A DNA stretch of 52,218 bases from Bacillus mycoides (GTDB taxonomy: Bacteria; Bacillota; Bacilli; Bacillales; Bacillaceae_G), in contig NZ_CP036134.1 of NCBI RefSeq assembly GCF_018742245.1, forward strand, positions 1 to 52,218, written 5' to 3'. The notes beneath the pieces were generated by a model. The model did no database searches and was not told the DNA's origin. It was given only the letters and a program-made list of their open reading frames with translations. Every line of letters starts with the position of its first letter. Positions within the stretch are counted from its first letter, which is position 1. A program made the translations under genes and the position numbers. Shown piece by piece: positions 14,078-23,622 of this stretch.

Positions 14078-14845
14078 ATGAGTAACGATATGAGAGAATT
14101 AAATTTCATGCGTTTTCAAGATTTTTATAATACAATACACAATCTCGACAGTGGCATTTACTTAATCGCAGACCACAACGATAAGATTGTTTATGTTGGT
14201 AAAGCTCATAGGATAAAAAATAGAGTTCAAGCTCATTTCAAAGGCTATTCAAATACAAAAGACCATTCACATTTATTTAATAAAGTCGCTTATATCATTG
14301 AAGACAGTCCATTAAAACGCTCCTTATTAGAGATTACCTGTATGATTGAATATAAGACAGTATTGAATAAAGAAGTACAAGAAGAATTCCCTGATCTATA
14401 TACAGAATACATTAAAAGTACAAATGAAAAATACAGTTCTATTGTACTTGTTGCTAAAAGAGATAAAGCGTTTGAACAAGCTGCAATTGAAGATGTTGTT
14501 AGAGATATCGAAAAAGGAAAGCAACGTGAAACAACACCAGAAATACTGGAGGCGCAGAAGAATAGAGTCAGAGAAAGAAACAAACTTAAAAAAGAGTTAA
14601 TTAATTTGGTTGGTGGGACATCAATGTTTTACGAGGTTCTTTCCTTACTAGATAGTGGATATAACCCTAATCTTCTAGCCGATGCACTTAATATGGATAT
14701 AAAAACCATTAACTTATTGAAAGGGCATAGAAAAGATTTTAAGATACCGCGCAATCATAAAAGAATGGTTAAACATCAAGATATTATGTACTCTTTATCT
14801 GGTCTAAAAAGCATAGGGAACTCAAGATTAAATCATTTACTTTAA
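14078..14845 (+). CDS. GIY-YIG nuclease-domain protein, 255 aa
   Basis: The GIY-YIG core is seen as SGIYLIADHNDKIVYVGKA (about residues 24-42), then Arg in HRIKNRVQAHF, and a Glu in SLLEITCMIEYKTVLN. A helical linker follows, and the C-terminus (LADALNMDIKTINLLKGHRK) resembles a helix-turn-helix. Starts one base after the resolvase stop, so it is co-expressed with it. Could be a homing endonuclease or an accessory nuclease. Confidence 0.8.
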   Translation: MSNDMRELNFMRFQDFYNTIHNLDSGIYLIADHNDKIVYVGKAHRIKNRVQAHFKGYSNTKDHSHLFNKVAYIIEDSPLKRSLLEITCMIEYKTVLNKEVQEEFPDLYTEYIKSTNEKYSSIVLVAKRDKAFEQAAIEDVVRDIEKGKQRETTPEILEAQKNRVRERNKLKKELINLVGGTSMFYEVLSLLDSGYNPNLLADALNMDIKTINLLKGHRKDFKIPRNHKRMVKHQDIMYSLSGLKSIGNSRLNHLL

Positions 14846-14872
14846 AGTAGCCTAACAGCTGCTTTTTTTATT
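14844..14872 (+). terminator. Rho-independent terminator
   Basis: AAAGTAGC pairs with GCTGCTTT (14844-14851 with 14858-14865) and is followed by a T run. It ends the resolvase/GIY-YIG transcript. Confidence 0.8.
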
Positions 14873-14889
14873 TTGTGTGAGGTGATTTC

Positions 14890-15138
14890 ATGCTGATCTA
14901 TACAGTTGTGATGTGGGACAATGCTGATATGGATATTATGTTAGCTACTACAGACAGAGAGGGAGCACTAAAAGAATTTGAATCATGTGTAGCATTCTCT
15001 TTACAGGTTTGGGAAAAGGGAGAAGTGTTGATTGAAATGATTAGTAACGAAGGTGAATACTTTGCTGATGGCGGATTAGAAAGATATCCGGAAAAAGGGC
15101 AGAAGTTATTTAATGAGATAGTAGAACAATTACAGTAG
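14890..15138 (+). CDS. Hypothetical protein, 82 aa
   Basis: GAGGTGA ribosome site. Alpha/beta protein with MLIYTVVMWDNADMDIM and a later helix. Similar small proteins often precede terminase genes in Bacillus phages. Not recognised. Confidence 0.65.
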   Translation: MLIYTVVMWDNADMDIMLATTDREGALKEFESCVAFSLQVWEKGEVLIEMISNEGEYFADGGLERYPEKGQKLFNEIVEQLQ

Positions 15139-15219
15139 CGAATTTTATAAAGCATTTAGCACAAGGAGGAGTTAGACAAATTACTTCCTATTAATATAGA
15201 AGGTGGTGGGTGATGTGAA

Positions 15220-15987
15220 GTGAAACAAAAACACGAGTTAGCTCAAGAAGATTACATGCAAGGTATGAAGTATAAGGAACTGGCTGAGAAATACGAGGTT
15301 AGTGTGAATACAATTAAGTCTTGGAGAAAAAGGCATGGTTGGAATCGAAAAGGGGTGCACCCAAATGATGAAAAAGGATGCACCCAAACCAAGAAAACAG
15401 GTGCACCCCTTAATAATAAGAATGCAGTTGGTAATCCTGGTAACAAGAGTCCTAAGTATGGTAATAAGAATGCTGTAGGTCATGGTCCACCAAAAGGAAA
15501 TGACAATGCAACTACACATGGATTATTCAAAAAGATAATTCCTAACGATGATCCGCACGCAATGGAGTTACTTGATGAAATACAAAACCATACTGAAATA
15601 GATATGTTATGGAGTGCTATCCATCTACAATACTTTAACATTATGAATTCACAACGCATCATGCATGTTAGGGATAAGGATGATATGTCAGAGGAAATAA
15701 CGTCGTCTGGAGAAAGCACCACATACACGATAGACTTTGCTCATGATAAACAGGCAAAGCTGCTTCAGGCTTATTCAAAGGCTATGACTACACTATCCAA
15801 TTTAATCACTCGTTTCGTGACATTAGCGCACGAGGATGATGAACGATTGCTGAAGATAGCTAACATGCGTCTAACACTTGATAAGACGAAAGCAGAAACA
15901 GAATTCGCTGAATTACGTGCTAAAAAATTACGCGGTCAAACGAAAGATACTTCATTGTTAGAATCCTTAATGGATGTATTGGAGTAA
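15220..15987 (+). CDS. terS: Terminase small subunit
   Basis: Recognises phage DNA for packaging. The N-terminal helix-turn-helix reads YKELAEKYEVSVNTIKSWRK (residues 18-37), followed by a Gly/Asn-rich section (NNKNAVGNPGNKSPKYGNKN) and an oligomerisation helix region in the C-terminal half, the usual layout of Firmicutes TerS. GTG start. The gene carries a three-copy DNA repeat at 15353-15408, a likely pac site. Followed by terL. Confidence 0.9.
   Translation: MKQKHELAQEDYMQGMKYKELAEKYEVSVNTIKSWRKRHGWNRKGVHPNDEKGCTQTKKTGAPLNNKNAVGNPGNKSPKYGNKNAVGHGPPKGNDNATTHGLFKKIIPNDDPHAMELLDEIQNHTEIDMLWSAIHLQYFNIMNSQRIMHVRDKDDMSEEITSSGESTTYTIDFAHDKQAKLLQAYSKAMTTLSNLITRFVTLAHEDDERLLKIANMRLTLDKTKAETEFAELRAKKLRGQTKDTSLLESLMDVLE
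15353..15408. repeat. Three 10-bp repeats at 23-bp spacing, candidate pac site
   Basis: GGGTGCACCC at 15353-15362, GGATGCACCC at 15376-15385 and AGGTGCACCC at 15399-15408 start exactly 23 bases apart. As 23 is not a multiple of three, the copies are read in different frames, so selection is on DNA and not on protein. The first copy is a perfect palindrome. Headful phages such as SPP1 and P22 have pac sites in or near their small terminase gene. Confidence 0.6.
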
Positions 15988-16004
15988 TAAAAGGGGGTGG
16001 TGCT

Positions 16005-17281
16005 ATGCCTAAGATCATTTTTTCTGAGAAGCAAAAGAGCGTAATTAAAGCTCCTTTTAACTACACATTAGAAGTGAACGAAGGTACATAACGCCACGTT
16101 CCGGAAAGACAACTGCAGGTCATTTTAGATATGCAAGATACTTAATTAATTCCAGGGATGCGAACCATTTAATTGTTGCTTACAACCAAGAACAAGCACA
16201 GCGATTATTTATTGATGGCGACGGTACTGGTTTAATTCATATTTTCGGTGAATTAGCTGAGATAAAGCATAACGAACTTGGATCTCATTTAGAAATCCAT
16301 ACGCCGAATGGTATTAAGAAAGTGTTTTATAAAGGTGGAGGGAAAAGCAACAGTGTCGGAGCTATTACAGGGATGTCACTTGGTAGCGTTGTATTCTGCG
16401 AAATTAATCTATTGAATATGGGAATGATACAAGAATGTTTTCGACGTACATTCGCAGCGCAGGACCGTTACCATTTGGCAGACTTAAACCCTCCTGCTCC
16501 TAATCATCCTGTTATATCGGAAGTATTTGACGTTCAAAACACACGCTGGACTCATTGGACTCCACGAGATAACCCGATATTAACAGATGTAAGGAAACAG
16601 GAAATACACGATACACTGGCAAAGAATCCGTATCTATTGGAGCGAGATTGGTACGGTAAACGTGTAATGCCTCAAGGTGTTATTTATTCGATGTTTGATA
16701 TGAATAAAAATATCGAACATGCGATATTAGGCGAACGATTTGAAATGTTCTTTACGGCGGATGGTGGGCAAAGTGATGCGACTTCATGTAGCTGTAATAT
16801 AATAACTCGTTTTCAGGGTAAATTTAGAATGTTCCGAGTTGCTAACTACTGTCATAGCGGTAGTGAAACAGGACAAGTTAAAGCAATGTCCACTTACGCT
16901 AAAGAAATAAAGATGTTTATAGAATGGTGCGTTAAACGCTTTGAAATGCGTTATACAGAAGTGTTTGTCGATCCGGCCTGTAAGTCATTGAGAGAAGAAC
17001 TTCACTTAATAGGAATTAATACAACTGGAGCAGACAATAATGCGCATGATGTTACTGGATCAGCGAAAGGTATTGAAGTTGGTATCGAAAGACTTCAAAA
17101 CTCCATTACAAACGAGCAATTCTTTCTTGTTGAGTGTGACGAATATGATCATTACCATTTCTTAAAAGAGATTGGTATGTATGTACGTTTAGACAACGGA
17201 AGTCCGATTGATAATTTTAACCATTGTTTAGACGAAGCTCGCTATTCAAACAATTACTTCTATAAGAACTATGTTAAATAA
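16005..17281 (+). pseudogene. terL: Terminase large subunit, interrupted by a frameshift
   Basis: ATPase and nuclease that packs DNA into the head. The frame starting at 16005 gives MPKIIFSEKQKSVIK...VNEGT and then hits TAA at 16089. The remainder runs to 17281 in another frame: TPRSGKTTAGHF (Walker A) from about 16091, then SLGSVVFCEINLL (Walker B region) and a C-terminal nuclease domain with TADGGQSD and FVDPACKS. Related proteins read ...EGTPRSGKTT... without a break, so about five bases appear inserted at 16086-16093. The joined protein would be about 424 residues, normal for terL. The break may be a sequencing error, a real mutation, or a recoding site; no slippery heptamer is visible. 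Confidence 0.85.
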
Positions 17282-17293
17282 GGTGGTGAAAGC

Positions 17294-18796
17294 ATGTTTA
17301 AAGCGATCATCAATAAATGCAAGGAGGTGCTTTATAAGTTGGGCATATTAAAAGGTATCAAGAAAGTTACCGATAATAGAAAAATCTCCATTAAAGAAGA
17401 ATCATATCAGTTAATCGATATGTGGAAAGCTATTTACACCGGACATTTTGCTGAATGGCACGATCTTAAATATCAAACCATTGAAGGGCAAAAACAACGC
17501 CGTATGGCTTCATTGAACATGGCAAAAGTCGTATCACAAGAGATGGCTTCTCTTATCTTTAATGAGAAATGTTCTATTAATATCTCAGATGAAAAGCTCT
17601 CAAGTGATATTAAAAATGTTTTAGATGAGAATAACTTTACAAGAGAATTTCAAAGATACCTAGAATACATGTTAGCTCTTGGTGGAATGGTTATCAAAGT
17701 GTATTGGGATGGTGGTATCAAACTATCGTACGTTACAGCAGACTGCTTTATCCCTGTATCGTGGGACAACAACAAAGTCACTGAAGGTGTATTTATAAAT
17801 GAATCGACTAAAGGCGACAAGTATTACACGCTGCTCGAATGGCATTTAATCGAAGGAGAACAGCATGTAATTAAAAATGAACTGTATGAAAGTAAAAATA
17901 AAGGTGAATTAGGCACAAAGGTTTCTTTATCCGCTCTATATGCTGATTTAGAAGAAGAAGTTCGTATTGATAACTTATCTAAACCGATGTTCGTTTACTT
18001 CAAACCGAATACAGCGAATAATTTCGACTTATATTCACCGCTCGGCATCTCTACTTATGCGAATTCACTAGATGTATTGAAAGCTCTAGATACTGCTTTT
18101 GATAGTTTCCAAAGGGAGTTCGTATTAGGGAAGAAACGTATTATTGTACCTGCTTCTGCTATTAAACACGTTACTGATCCACAGTCTGGTATGTCTCATA
18201 GATATTTCGATGCTACAGATGAAGTATATGAAGCTATGAAATTCGAAGATAACGCACAGAAGATACAAGATATTTCTGTCGAGTTACGTGTAGAAGAACA
18301 TAAAGCAGCTATTAACGCTCTATTAAACTACCTTTCGATGCAAACGGGCTTCTCAACTGGAGCATTTAGTTTTGATGGACAAGGAGTTAAAACAGCTACA
18401 GAGGTTGTTAGCGAGAACTCCAAGACATTTAAAACGAAGCAGTCACATGAAACGATTATTGAAGATGGAATTCGCGATTTAGTGGACATTATTATCGAAG
18501 TTGCTTCTTTATATGAAGAATTCGAAAGTACTGATGACTATGAAGTGACAGTTACTTTTGATGATTCTATTGCCGAGGACCAAACAGCCGAGATTAATAA
18601 GCAAATCTTACTTGTTTCAGCCAATCTAACGAGTAAGAAAAAAGCTATCATGAAAATACACGGTGTTTCTGAAGAAGAAGCAGAACAATTATTAGAAGAA
18701 ATAACGGAAGAGAATAGAATGGCCCTTCCTGAAAATGTTGATTTCTTCGGATTGGAAGGGAATCAACAGAAAAATAATGATCCAGGAGCTGAGTAA
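17294..18796 (+). CDS. Portal protein (A118/SPP1 type)
   Basis: 500-residue protein with SLNMAKVVSQEMASLIFNEK, YLEYMLALGGMVIKVYWD and GQGVKTATEVVSENSKT, hallmarks of SPP1-Gp6/A118-like portals, which form the dodecameric ring for DNA entry and exit. The position after terL fits. AGGTGG ribosome site. The acidic end with Asn/Gln residues is usual. Confidence 0.92.
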   Translation: MFKAIINKCKEVLYKLGILKGIKKVTDNRKISIKEESYQLIDMWKAIYTGHFAEWHDLKYQTIEGQKQRRMASLNMAKVVSQEMASLIFNEKCSINISDEKLSSDIKNVLDENNFTREFQRYLEYMLALGGMVIKVYWDGGIKLSYVTADCFIPVSWDNNKVTEGVFINESTKGDKYYTLLEWHLIEGEQHVIKNELYESKNKGELGTKVSLSALYADLEEEVRIDNLSKPMFVYFKPNTANNFDLYSPLGISTYANSLDVLKALDTAFDSFQREFVLGKKRIIVPASAIKHVTDPQSGMSHRYFDATDEVYEAMKFEDNAQKIQDISVELRVEEHKAAINALLNYLSMQTGFSTGAFSFDGQGVKTATEVVSENSKTFKTKQSHETIIEDGIRDLVDIIIEVASLYEEFESTDDYEVTVTFDDSIAEDQTAEINKQILLVSANLTSKKKAIMKIHGVSEEEAEQLLEEITEENRMALPENVDFFGLEGNQQKNNDPGAE

Positions 18797-18798
18797 TC

Positions 18799-19920
18799 AT
18801 GGCATTACCTCCTGAGAAATTACAGCAGCTCTCTATATTCGTAGTTGATATTTACAATGCGATTGAAGAAGAGTTGCTTTTAAACATGGCCAGAATCCTT
18901 AAAAACGATATGGATCTGCTGCTAACTGCTGATAGTAACGAACAATATCAACACTGGAGAATGGTTCAATTAAATAAATTAGGAGTCCTAAACAAACAGC
19001 AATTAAATACTATCGCCCGTCATAGCGGTAAAACGGCTGAAGAAGTGAAAGCAATGCTACAAAATGCAGGTTCAGCCGCGATAGATCAGCATGAAAGTAT
19101 TTATACAAAGGCTGTTAAATTAGGACTATTGAAAGTAGCGCCTCCAATATCAACAAGCGCTGCTTTAATCAGCATTCTAAATGCATATGAAAGACAAGCA
19201 TTAGAGACTTTTAATCTCGTTAATACAACGATGCTTAATCAGGCTCAACAAGTCTATCTTGATGTTTTAAATCAAACGGTAGGGAAAGTGCTTGGTGGTG
19301 TTATAACGCCGCAACAAGCACTTAGACAGACTATTTCTAAATGGGCTCAGAAAGGTATTCCTGCTTTAGTTGATAAGGCAGGGAGACGTTGGAGTACAGA
19401 AGGATATGTGAATCTTGTCTGCAGGTCCACAAGTAATAACGTTGCTAATGAGATGCAGGATGAACGTATGAAGGAATACGACGCTGATTTAGTTGAAGTA
19501 AGCTCGCATTTATCCGCTAGGCCCGGATGCGCTCCGTATCAAGGTAAGATTTATTCAATGAGCGGAAAGAGCAAAAAGTATCCTGCATTTTCAACGACAA
19601 CATACGGAGAAGCTTCCGGCTTATTAGGTTGCAATTGTCGTCATATTAAGTATGTCTATATCGAAGGTATGTCTAAACAAACATACGAACCATACGACGA
19701 ATCCGAAAATGAAAAAGCGTATGAAGAAAGTCAACAACAGCGATCATTAGAAAGACAAATCAAAAAAGCAAAAAGAGAAGTGAAGATGTTAGAAGCTATT
19801 GGTGATGCAGATGGCGTAAAATTTGCTAAAAACAAAGTATCACAACGTCAGGCTAACATGAGGGACTTCATAAAAGCTACAGGTAGAAAACGTCAATCTA
19901 ATAGAGAACAAATTATATAG
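18799..19920 (+). CDS. Minor capsid protein (phage minor capsid protein 2 family)
   Basis: 373 residues, starting two bases after the portal stop. The central HLSARPGCAPYQGKIYSMSG and GEASGLLGCNCRHIKYVYIEG are typical of the minor capsid protein next to the portal in A118-like phages (MuF/Gp7-like role in DNA ejection). The C-terminus is a charged helical tail that may contact the portal or DNA. Confidence 0.9.
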   Translation: MALPPEKLQQLSIFVVDIYNAIEEELLLNMARILKNDMDLLLTADSNEQYQHWRMVQLNKLGVLNKQQLNTIARHSGKTAEEVKAMLQNAGSAAIDQHESIYTKAVKLGLLKVAPPISTSAALISILNAYERQALETFNLVNTTMLNQAQQVYLDVLNQTVGKVLGGVITPQQALRQTISKWAQKGIPALVDKAGRRWSTEGYVNLVCRSTSNNVANEMQDERMKEYDADLVEVSSHLSARPGCAPYQGKIYSMSGKSKKYPAFSTTTYGEASGLLGCNCRHIKYVYIEGMSKQTYEPYDESENEKAYEESQQQRSLERQIKKAKREVKMLEAIGDADGVKFAKNKVSQRQANMRDFIKATGRKRQSNREQII

Positions 19921-19932
19921 GAGTGAATCATA

Positions 19933-20199
19933 ATGAAAAACACGATTACTCAGGAAGATATTAATAGTATTTTAGAAAAGACTCATTGGACAATAGAAGA
20001 GTTTCATGGGAAGCGCACAGTAGTAGTTGCCAAATTACCAAACGGATTTATTCTTACTGAATCAAGCGTATGTGTAGATCCTGCTAATTATGATGTGAAA
20101 ATTGGCGTTGAATGTTGCAAAGAAAGAATCGTTAATAAGATTTGGGAATTAGAAGGATACCGTTTGCAATGCGAACTTACAGAGAAAGGGGCTCTTTAA
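19933..20199 (+). CDS. Phage Gp49/Gp66-family protein
   Basis: 88 residues with HWTIEEFHGKRTVVVAKLPNGFILTESSVCVDP...CKERIVNKIWELEGY, the signature of the N4 Gp49/Sf6 gene 66 family. Widespread in phage head regions; function unknown. Translated from GGAGTG. Confidence 0.82.
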   Translation: MKNTITQEDINSILEKTHWTIEEFHGKRTVVVAKLPNGFILTESSVCVDPANYDVKIGVECCKERIVNKIWELEGYRLQCELTEKGAL

Positions 20200-20200
20200 T

Positions 20201-20845
20201 ATGTTAAAACCATTTAGATTACGACTAAACGGAATGCAACATTTTTCCGAAGATCCAAACGCAACACCACCTGTACCGGAAGGAGGTGATCCAAATGTAA
20301 CGCCACCTGCAACACCGCCGGAGCCTCCTGTAAACCCTGATGTTACTCCACCTGTTACTTTCACACAAGAGCAGATGGATGAAGCTAAACAACAGCAAGA
20401 AGCAGCGCTACTAAAGAAACTCGGTGTAGAAGACTTAAACCAACTAAAAGATACATTAAAAGGTTGGAATGAGCATCAAGAATCTTTAAAAACAGATCAG
20501 CAAAAGCGAGATGAAAAGTTAACGACGTATGAGACTCAGTTACAAGAAAAAAATGAGTCTCTTTTTAATTTGCAAGCAGAGAACGCTGCGATTAAGTCAG
20601 GTATTAAAGAAGATAGTATAAACGATGTTATTACTCTTGCTAAAACAAAGGTAAGTGATGATGTAGACATCACAAAAGCTATTGAAATGGTTGTGGAAAA
20701 GCACCCTTACTTCAAAGGTGTAGTGGAAGAACCACCTGCCGATCCAGGTAAACCGAAACCTACATTCTCTAACGGCCAACATCAACAACAATCGATGACC
20801 GAATCCGAAAAGTGGGCTACTGCATTCGGAGTTAAAAAGCAATAG
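20201..20845 (+). CDS. Scaffold protein (DUF4355 family)
   Basis: 214 residues. A Pro/Thr-rich N-terminal linker (VNPDVTPPVTFTQEQMDEAK) is followed by a long coiled coil (residues about 65-130) and a C-terminal TESEKWATAFGV helix, the plan of capsid scaffolds directly upstream of the major capsid gene. It guides head assembly and is absent from mature virions. Confidence 0.87.
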   Translation: MLKPFRLRLNGMQHFSEDPNATPPVPEGGDPNVTPPATPPEPPVNPDVTPPVTFTQEQMDEAKQQQEAALLKKLGVEDLNQLKDTLKGWNEHQESLKTDQQKRDEKLTTYETQLQEKNESLFNLQAENAAIKSGIKEDSINDVITLAKTKVSDDVDITKAIEMVVEKHPYFKGVVEEPPADPGKPKPTFSNGQHQQQSMTESEKWATAFGVKKQ

Positions 20846-20855
20846 GTTTTAAACG

Positions 20856-20884
20856 AGTCATCTTTATAGATGGCTTTTTGTTTT
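20856..20884 (+). terminator. Terminator between scaffold and capsid genes
   Basis: AGTCATC pairs with GATGGCT (20856-20862 with 20869-20875), followed by TTTTTGTTTT. It may trim scaffold mRNA relative to capsid mRNA. Confidence 0.75.
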
Positions 20885-20919
20885 GCTAAAAATCATTTAA
20901 AACAAGGAGAGATTTATTA

Positions 20920-21816
20920 ATGGCTAACTTAAATTACGCTACACAATATCAAGAAGTGCTTGTTCAAAAATTCGCACAAGGTTTATCTTTCGGAGCATTA
21001 TACAATACACCTAATAACGCAATCGTAAAATGGTCTGGTGCTAAAACGATTCAAATTCCACGCATTAAAGTAGGTGGATATACTGACGTTAACCGTGATG
21101 TTGTAGGTAACACTACTCGTCGTGTCGATAACTCATTTGAGCCAAAAACTTTAGGTCATGACCGAGAATTCCGTACTTTAGTTGATCCAGTTGACGTTGA
21201 CGAAACAAACATGGCTTTAACAATCGCGAACATTACACGCGTATTCAACGATGAAGAAGCAACACCAGAACATGATAAATACATGGCTTCTAAACTTTAC
21301 TCTGAATATACTGCAGCAGGTAAAACAGCTGACGTTACTGTATTAGATAAATCGAATGTGTTAGGTGTATTTGATCAAATGATGTTAGAGCAAGATGAAG
21401 CGGAAGTTCCACAACAAGGACGTATCCTTTATGTAACGCCAGTTATTAAGAAATTGCTAAAAGAAGCAGAGGGTATTCAGCGCAATCTTGATATCAAGGG
21501 TAGAGGGGAAAATGATGCGAATCGCGGTGTATATTCACTTGATGATGTAACTATCGTTTCTGTTCCTTCTTCTCGTATGAAAACAGCTTACAACTTTACA
21601 AACGGAGCTGTAGCTGATGCGGCTGCAAAACAAATCAACATGATTTTAGTTCATCCGCTATCAGTAGTATCACCACAACAATATGAATTCGTAAGCTTAG
21701 ATCAACCAAGCGCGACAACAGGTGGAAAATACCTTTACTACGAGCGTAAATATTGGGATGTATTTATCTTAGGAGCTAAAGTAGACGGCGTTAAATTCAA
21801 TATTACTTCTGCATAA
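20920..21816 (+). CDS. Major capsid protein
   Basis: 298 residues. MANLNYATQYQEVLVQKFAQGL, KTIQIPRIKVGGYTDVNRD and RILYVTPVIKKLLKEA identify the A118-like major head protein with an HK97-type fold. Strong AAGGAG site, its own terminator behind it, and a codon choice that looks smooth and highly expressed. Confidence 0.93.
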   Translation: MANLNYATQYQEVLVQKFAQGLSFGALYNTPNNAIVKWSGAKTIQIPRIKVGGYTDVNRDVVGNTTRRVDNSFEPKTLGHDREFRTLVDPVDVDETNMALTIANITRVFNDEEATPEHDKYMASKLYSEYTAAGKTADVTVLDKSNVLGVFDQMMLEQDEAEVPQQGRILYVTPVIKKLLKEAEGIQRNLDIKGRGENDANRGVYSLDDVTIVSVPSSRMKTAYNFTNGAVADAAAKQINMILVHPLSVVSPQQYEFVSLDQPSATTGGKYLYYERKYWDVFILGAKVDGVKFNITSA

Positions 21817-21843
21817 GAGAGGCTTTTACAGCTTCTCTTTTTA
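21815..21843 (+). terminator. Terminator after the capsid gene
   Basis: AGAGAGGCT pairs with AGCTTCTCT (21816-21824 with 21830-21838) with one G-U pair, followed by T's. Confidence 0.8.
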
Positions 21844-21865
21844 TTATGAAAGGAATGGTGGTTAC

Positions 21866-22102
21866 ATGAGTAGTGCAGTAAAAGTAAAACGATTAAATAA
21901 AGTCCTTAATATCGAAAAAGATTTTTTAGCAAGCTATCTTAATGACGGTTACGACCAAATTAACGACGAAGGCAAGATTCTGAAACGTGCTACTGGCGGC
22001 CGTAACATTTCGGTACAAGAGTACAATCAAGCACTTGATAAAATCGATGCGCTAGAGGCTGAATTAGCGGAGTTAAAAGCACCGAAAAAAGCTGTTAAGT
22101 AG
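21866..22102 (+). CDS. Small head-region protein, 78 aa
   Basis: Basic N-terminus, then a helix (ALDKIDALEAELAELKAPKK). Small proteins like this follow the capsid gene in A118-like phages; a decoration or connector-accessory role is possible. Not otherwise recognised. Confidence 0.75.
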   Translation: MSSAVKVKRLNKVLNIEKDFLASYLNDGYDQINDEGKILKRATGGRNISVQEYNQALDKIDALEAELAELKAPKKAVK

Positions 22103-22110
22103 GTGGTCAT

Positions 22111-22512
22111 ATGCCTTATATAGATGTTGATTACTATAATAACGACTACGAAGGGACTCCAGTGTCAGATGTAGCGTTATTAAATCGAATGATAAAAAGA
22201 GCCAGTGAACAGATAGATAGCGTCATAGGTTACAAACTTCAAGGAGTTGACTTTGATAAAGTCGCTCCTTTTATTCGTGACCAAGTGAAAAAAGCTACTG
22301 CTGCACAAGTTGAATTCTTAGTAATCAATGGTGAGACTTCCGCAACTGTAAGTGAAGGTGGCGGTGGTTTCTCTGTTGGTGCTTATTCTGAAAACGGAAC
22401 GAGCGCAGGAGATAATACCGCAGCTAATTTCTATACTCAGTATGCAATTTCAGTTACGAAGTTTCTTAGACCGACTGGTTTGTTATATGCAGGGTTGTGC
22501 GTGAATGGCTAA
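22111..22512 (+). CDS. Head-tail connector protein 1 (adaptor)
   Basis: 133 residues; DVALLNRMIKRASEQIDSVIGYKLQ and VKKATAAQVEFLVINGE are typical of the helical adaptor that docks on the portal. A Gly-rich loop follows, then a helix. Overlaps the next gene by eight bases. Confidence 0.82.
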   Translation: MPYIDVDYYNNDYEGTPVSDVALLNRMIKRASEQIDSVIGYKLQGVDFDKVAPFIRDQVKKATAAQVEFLVINGETSATVSEGGGGFSVGAYSENGTSAGDNTAANFYTQYAISVTKFLRPTGLLYAGLCVNG

Positions 22513-22840
22513 ACCAATTAGACGGTCATTATTAATCCATACAGTCGAGTATTTGGATTATAAGGGCGAGGATGATACTTGGGGTGGTAATGATAACTAT
22601 GCACCCGCTATAACGATTGAAAGAGTTCGAATTGAACCTAAACGATCAGTTGTATTGAATGGTAATGGGGATAGTGTCGTTATGCAAACACTGTTATTCC
22701 ATGATGCAGTACATTCAACTCCAGTTACTTTCAAAGAGAAATCCAAAGTCATATTTAACGGAAAAGAAATGACCGTTAGCAAAGTCAGTGATTTGTATGA
22801 TCGCAGCAGACTTCACCATGTGGAGGTGATACTTGTATGA
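22505..22840 (+). CDS. Head-tail connector / head completion protein (Minor_capsid_1-like)
   Basis: 111 residues, beta-rich, with HDAVHSTPVTFKEKSKVIFN and MTVSKVSDLYDR...HHVEVIL, as in the A118 head-completion protein (stopper). Overlaps its neighbours on both sides, so all are translationally coupled. Confidence 0.82.
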   Translation: MAKPIRRSLLIHTVEYLDYKGEDDTWGGNDNYAPAITIERVRIEPKRSVVLNGNGDSVVMQTLLFHDAVHSTPVTFKEKSKVIFNGKEMTVSKVSDLYDRSRLHHVEVILV

Positions 22841-23187
22841 TTCGGGTAAATGTTCAAGTTGATACAGGTATGCTTGAAAGCAAGGTAATAAGTGCGACTG
22901 AAAAAGCTCAGTTTGCTCTAGATCAGCAAGTTCTAAAGGACAGTAATTATTATGCTCCGGAAGATACTGGTGAGTTAATTCGTTCTGGTGTTAGATTCAG
23001 TCAACTGGGAGAAGGTCATGTCGAATGGAACACTCCTTATGCGCGGCGCTTGTATTACAATCCGCAATATAAATTTTCTCACGATACCAATACTAATGCT
23101 CAAGGCTTATGGTTCGAAGCTGCTAAAGCTGCCCACTTAGATGACTGGGTTCGAATAGTAGAACAAAAAACGAAAGACAATTTGTAG
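22837..23187 (+). CDS. Minor capsid protein 2-like connector
   Basis: 116 residues with SNYYAPEDTGELIRSGVRF...VEWNTPYARRLYYNP and a C-terminal AKAAHLDDWVRIVEQ, the pattern of the Minor_capsid_2/HK97-gp10-like tail completion family. Confidence 0.83.
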   Translation: MIRVNVQVDTGMLESKVISATEKAQFALDQQVLKDSNYYAPEDTGELIRSGVRFSQLGEGHVEWNTPYARRLYYNPQYKFSHDTNTNAQGLWFEAAKAAHLDDWVRIVEQKTKDNL

Positions 23188-23196
23188 GTAATTCAT

Positions 23197-23619
23197 ATGA
23201 AATGGTTGATAGATTCAGTGAAAAATCATTTAGACACTACATTACCACCGAAAATAATGTTCGCTAATATAAAGGCTGATTTGTTAGATATGGGAACTAA
23301 CAATACTCCAAGAAAAAGCATTGCCATGCGGATGATCCCGTCTGCTCTTGGCGAACAATATTTCGAAGGTGAGATTATAAATAAGCAGTTTCAAGTGCTT
23401 GTGAAGAGTGATAACCAATTAGAGGTTAATAACACTACAGAAGCAATTGCACGTGAATTGAATAACGTTCATAAGCGTGTTTTTAACGCTATAGATGGCT
23501 CCTATACACTAAGACGATTGAATGTGTATGTGGAGCCTAATTTCGTTGAGAAAACAGATGCTAACGAGTTTATATATACGGCACTATTTAGTGTGGAATT
23601 AGAAATAGGAGGTAAATAA
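23197..23619 (+). CDS. Tail terminator (Minor_capsid_3-like)
   Basis: 140 residues. The motif KSIAMRMIPSALGEQYFEGE and the end FIYTALFSVELEIGG match the protein that lies before the tail tube gene in A118-like phages and caps the tail. Alpha/beta fold expected. Confidence 0.82.
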   Translation: MKWLIDSVKNHLDTTLPPKIMFANIKADLLDMGTNNTPRKSIAMRMIPSALGEQYFEGEIINKQFQVLVKSDNQLEVNNTTEAIARELNNVHKRVFNAIDGSYTLRRLNVYVEPNFVEKTDANEFIYTALFSVELEIGGK

Positions 23620-23622
23620 TAT

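Noticed and set aside
16322..17281. Treating the later terL frame as a complete gene starting at GTG 16322
   Set aside because: It would lack the Walker A motif, which is found upstream in the same frame; the true gene starts at 16005.
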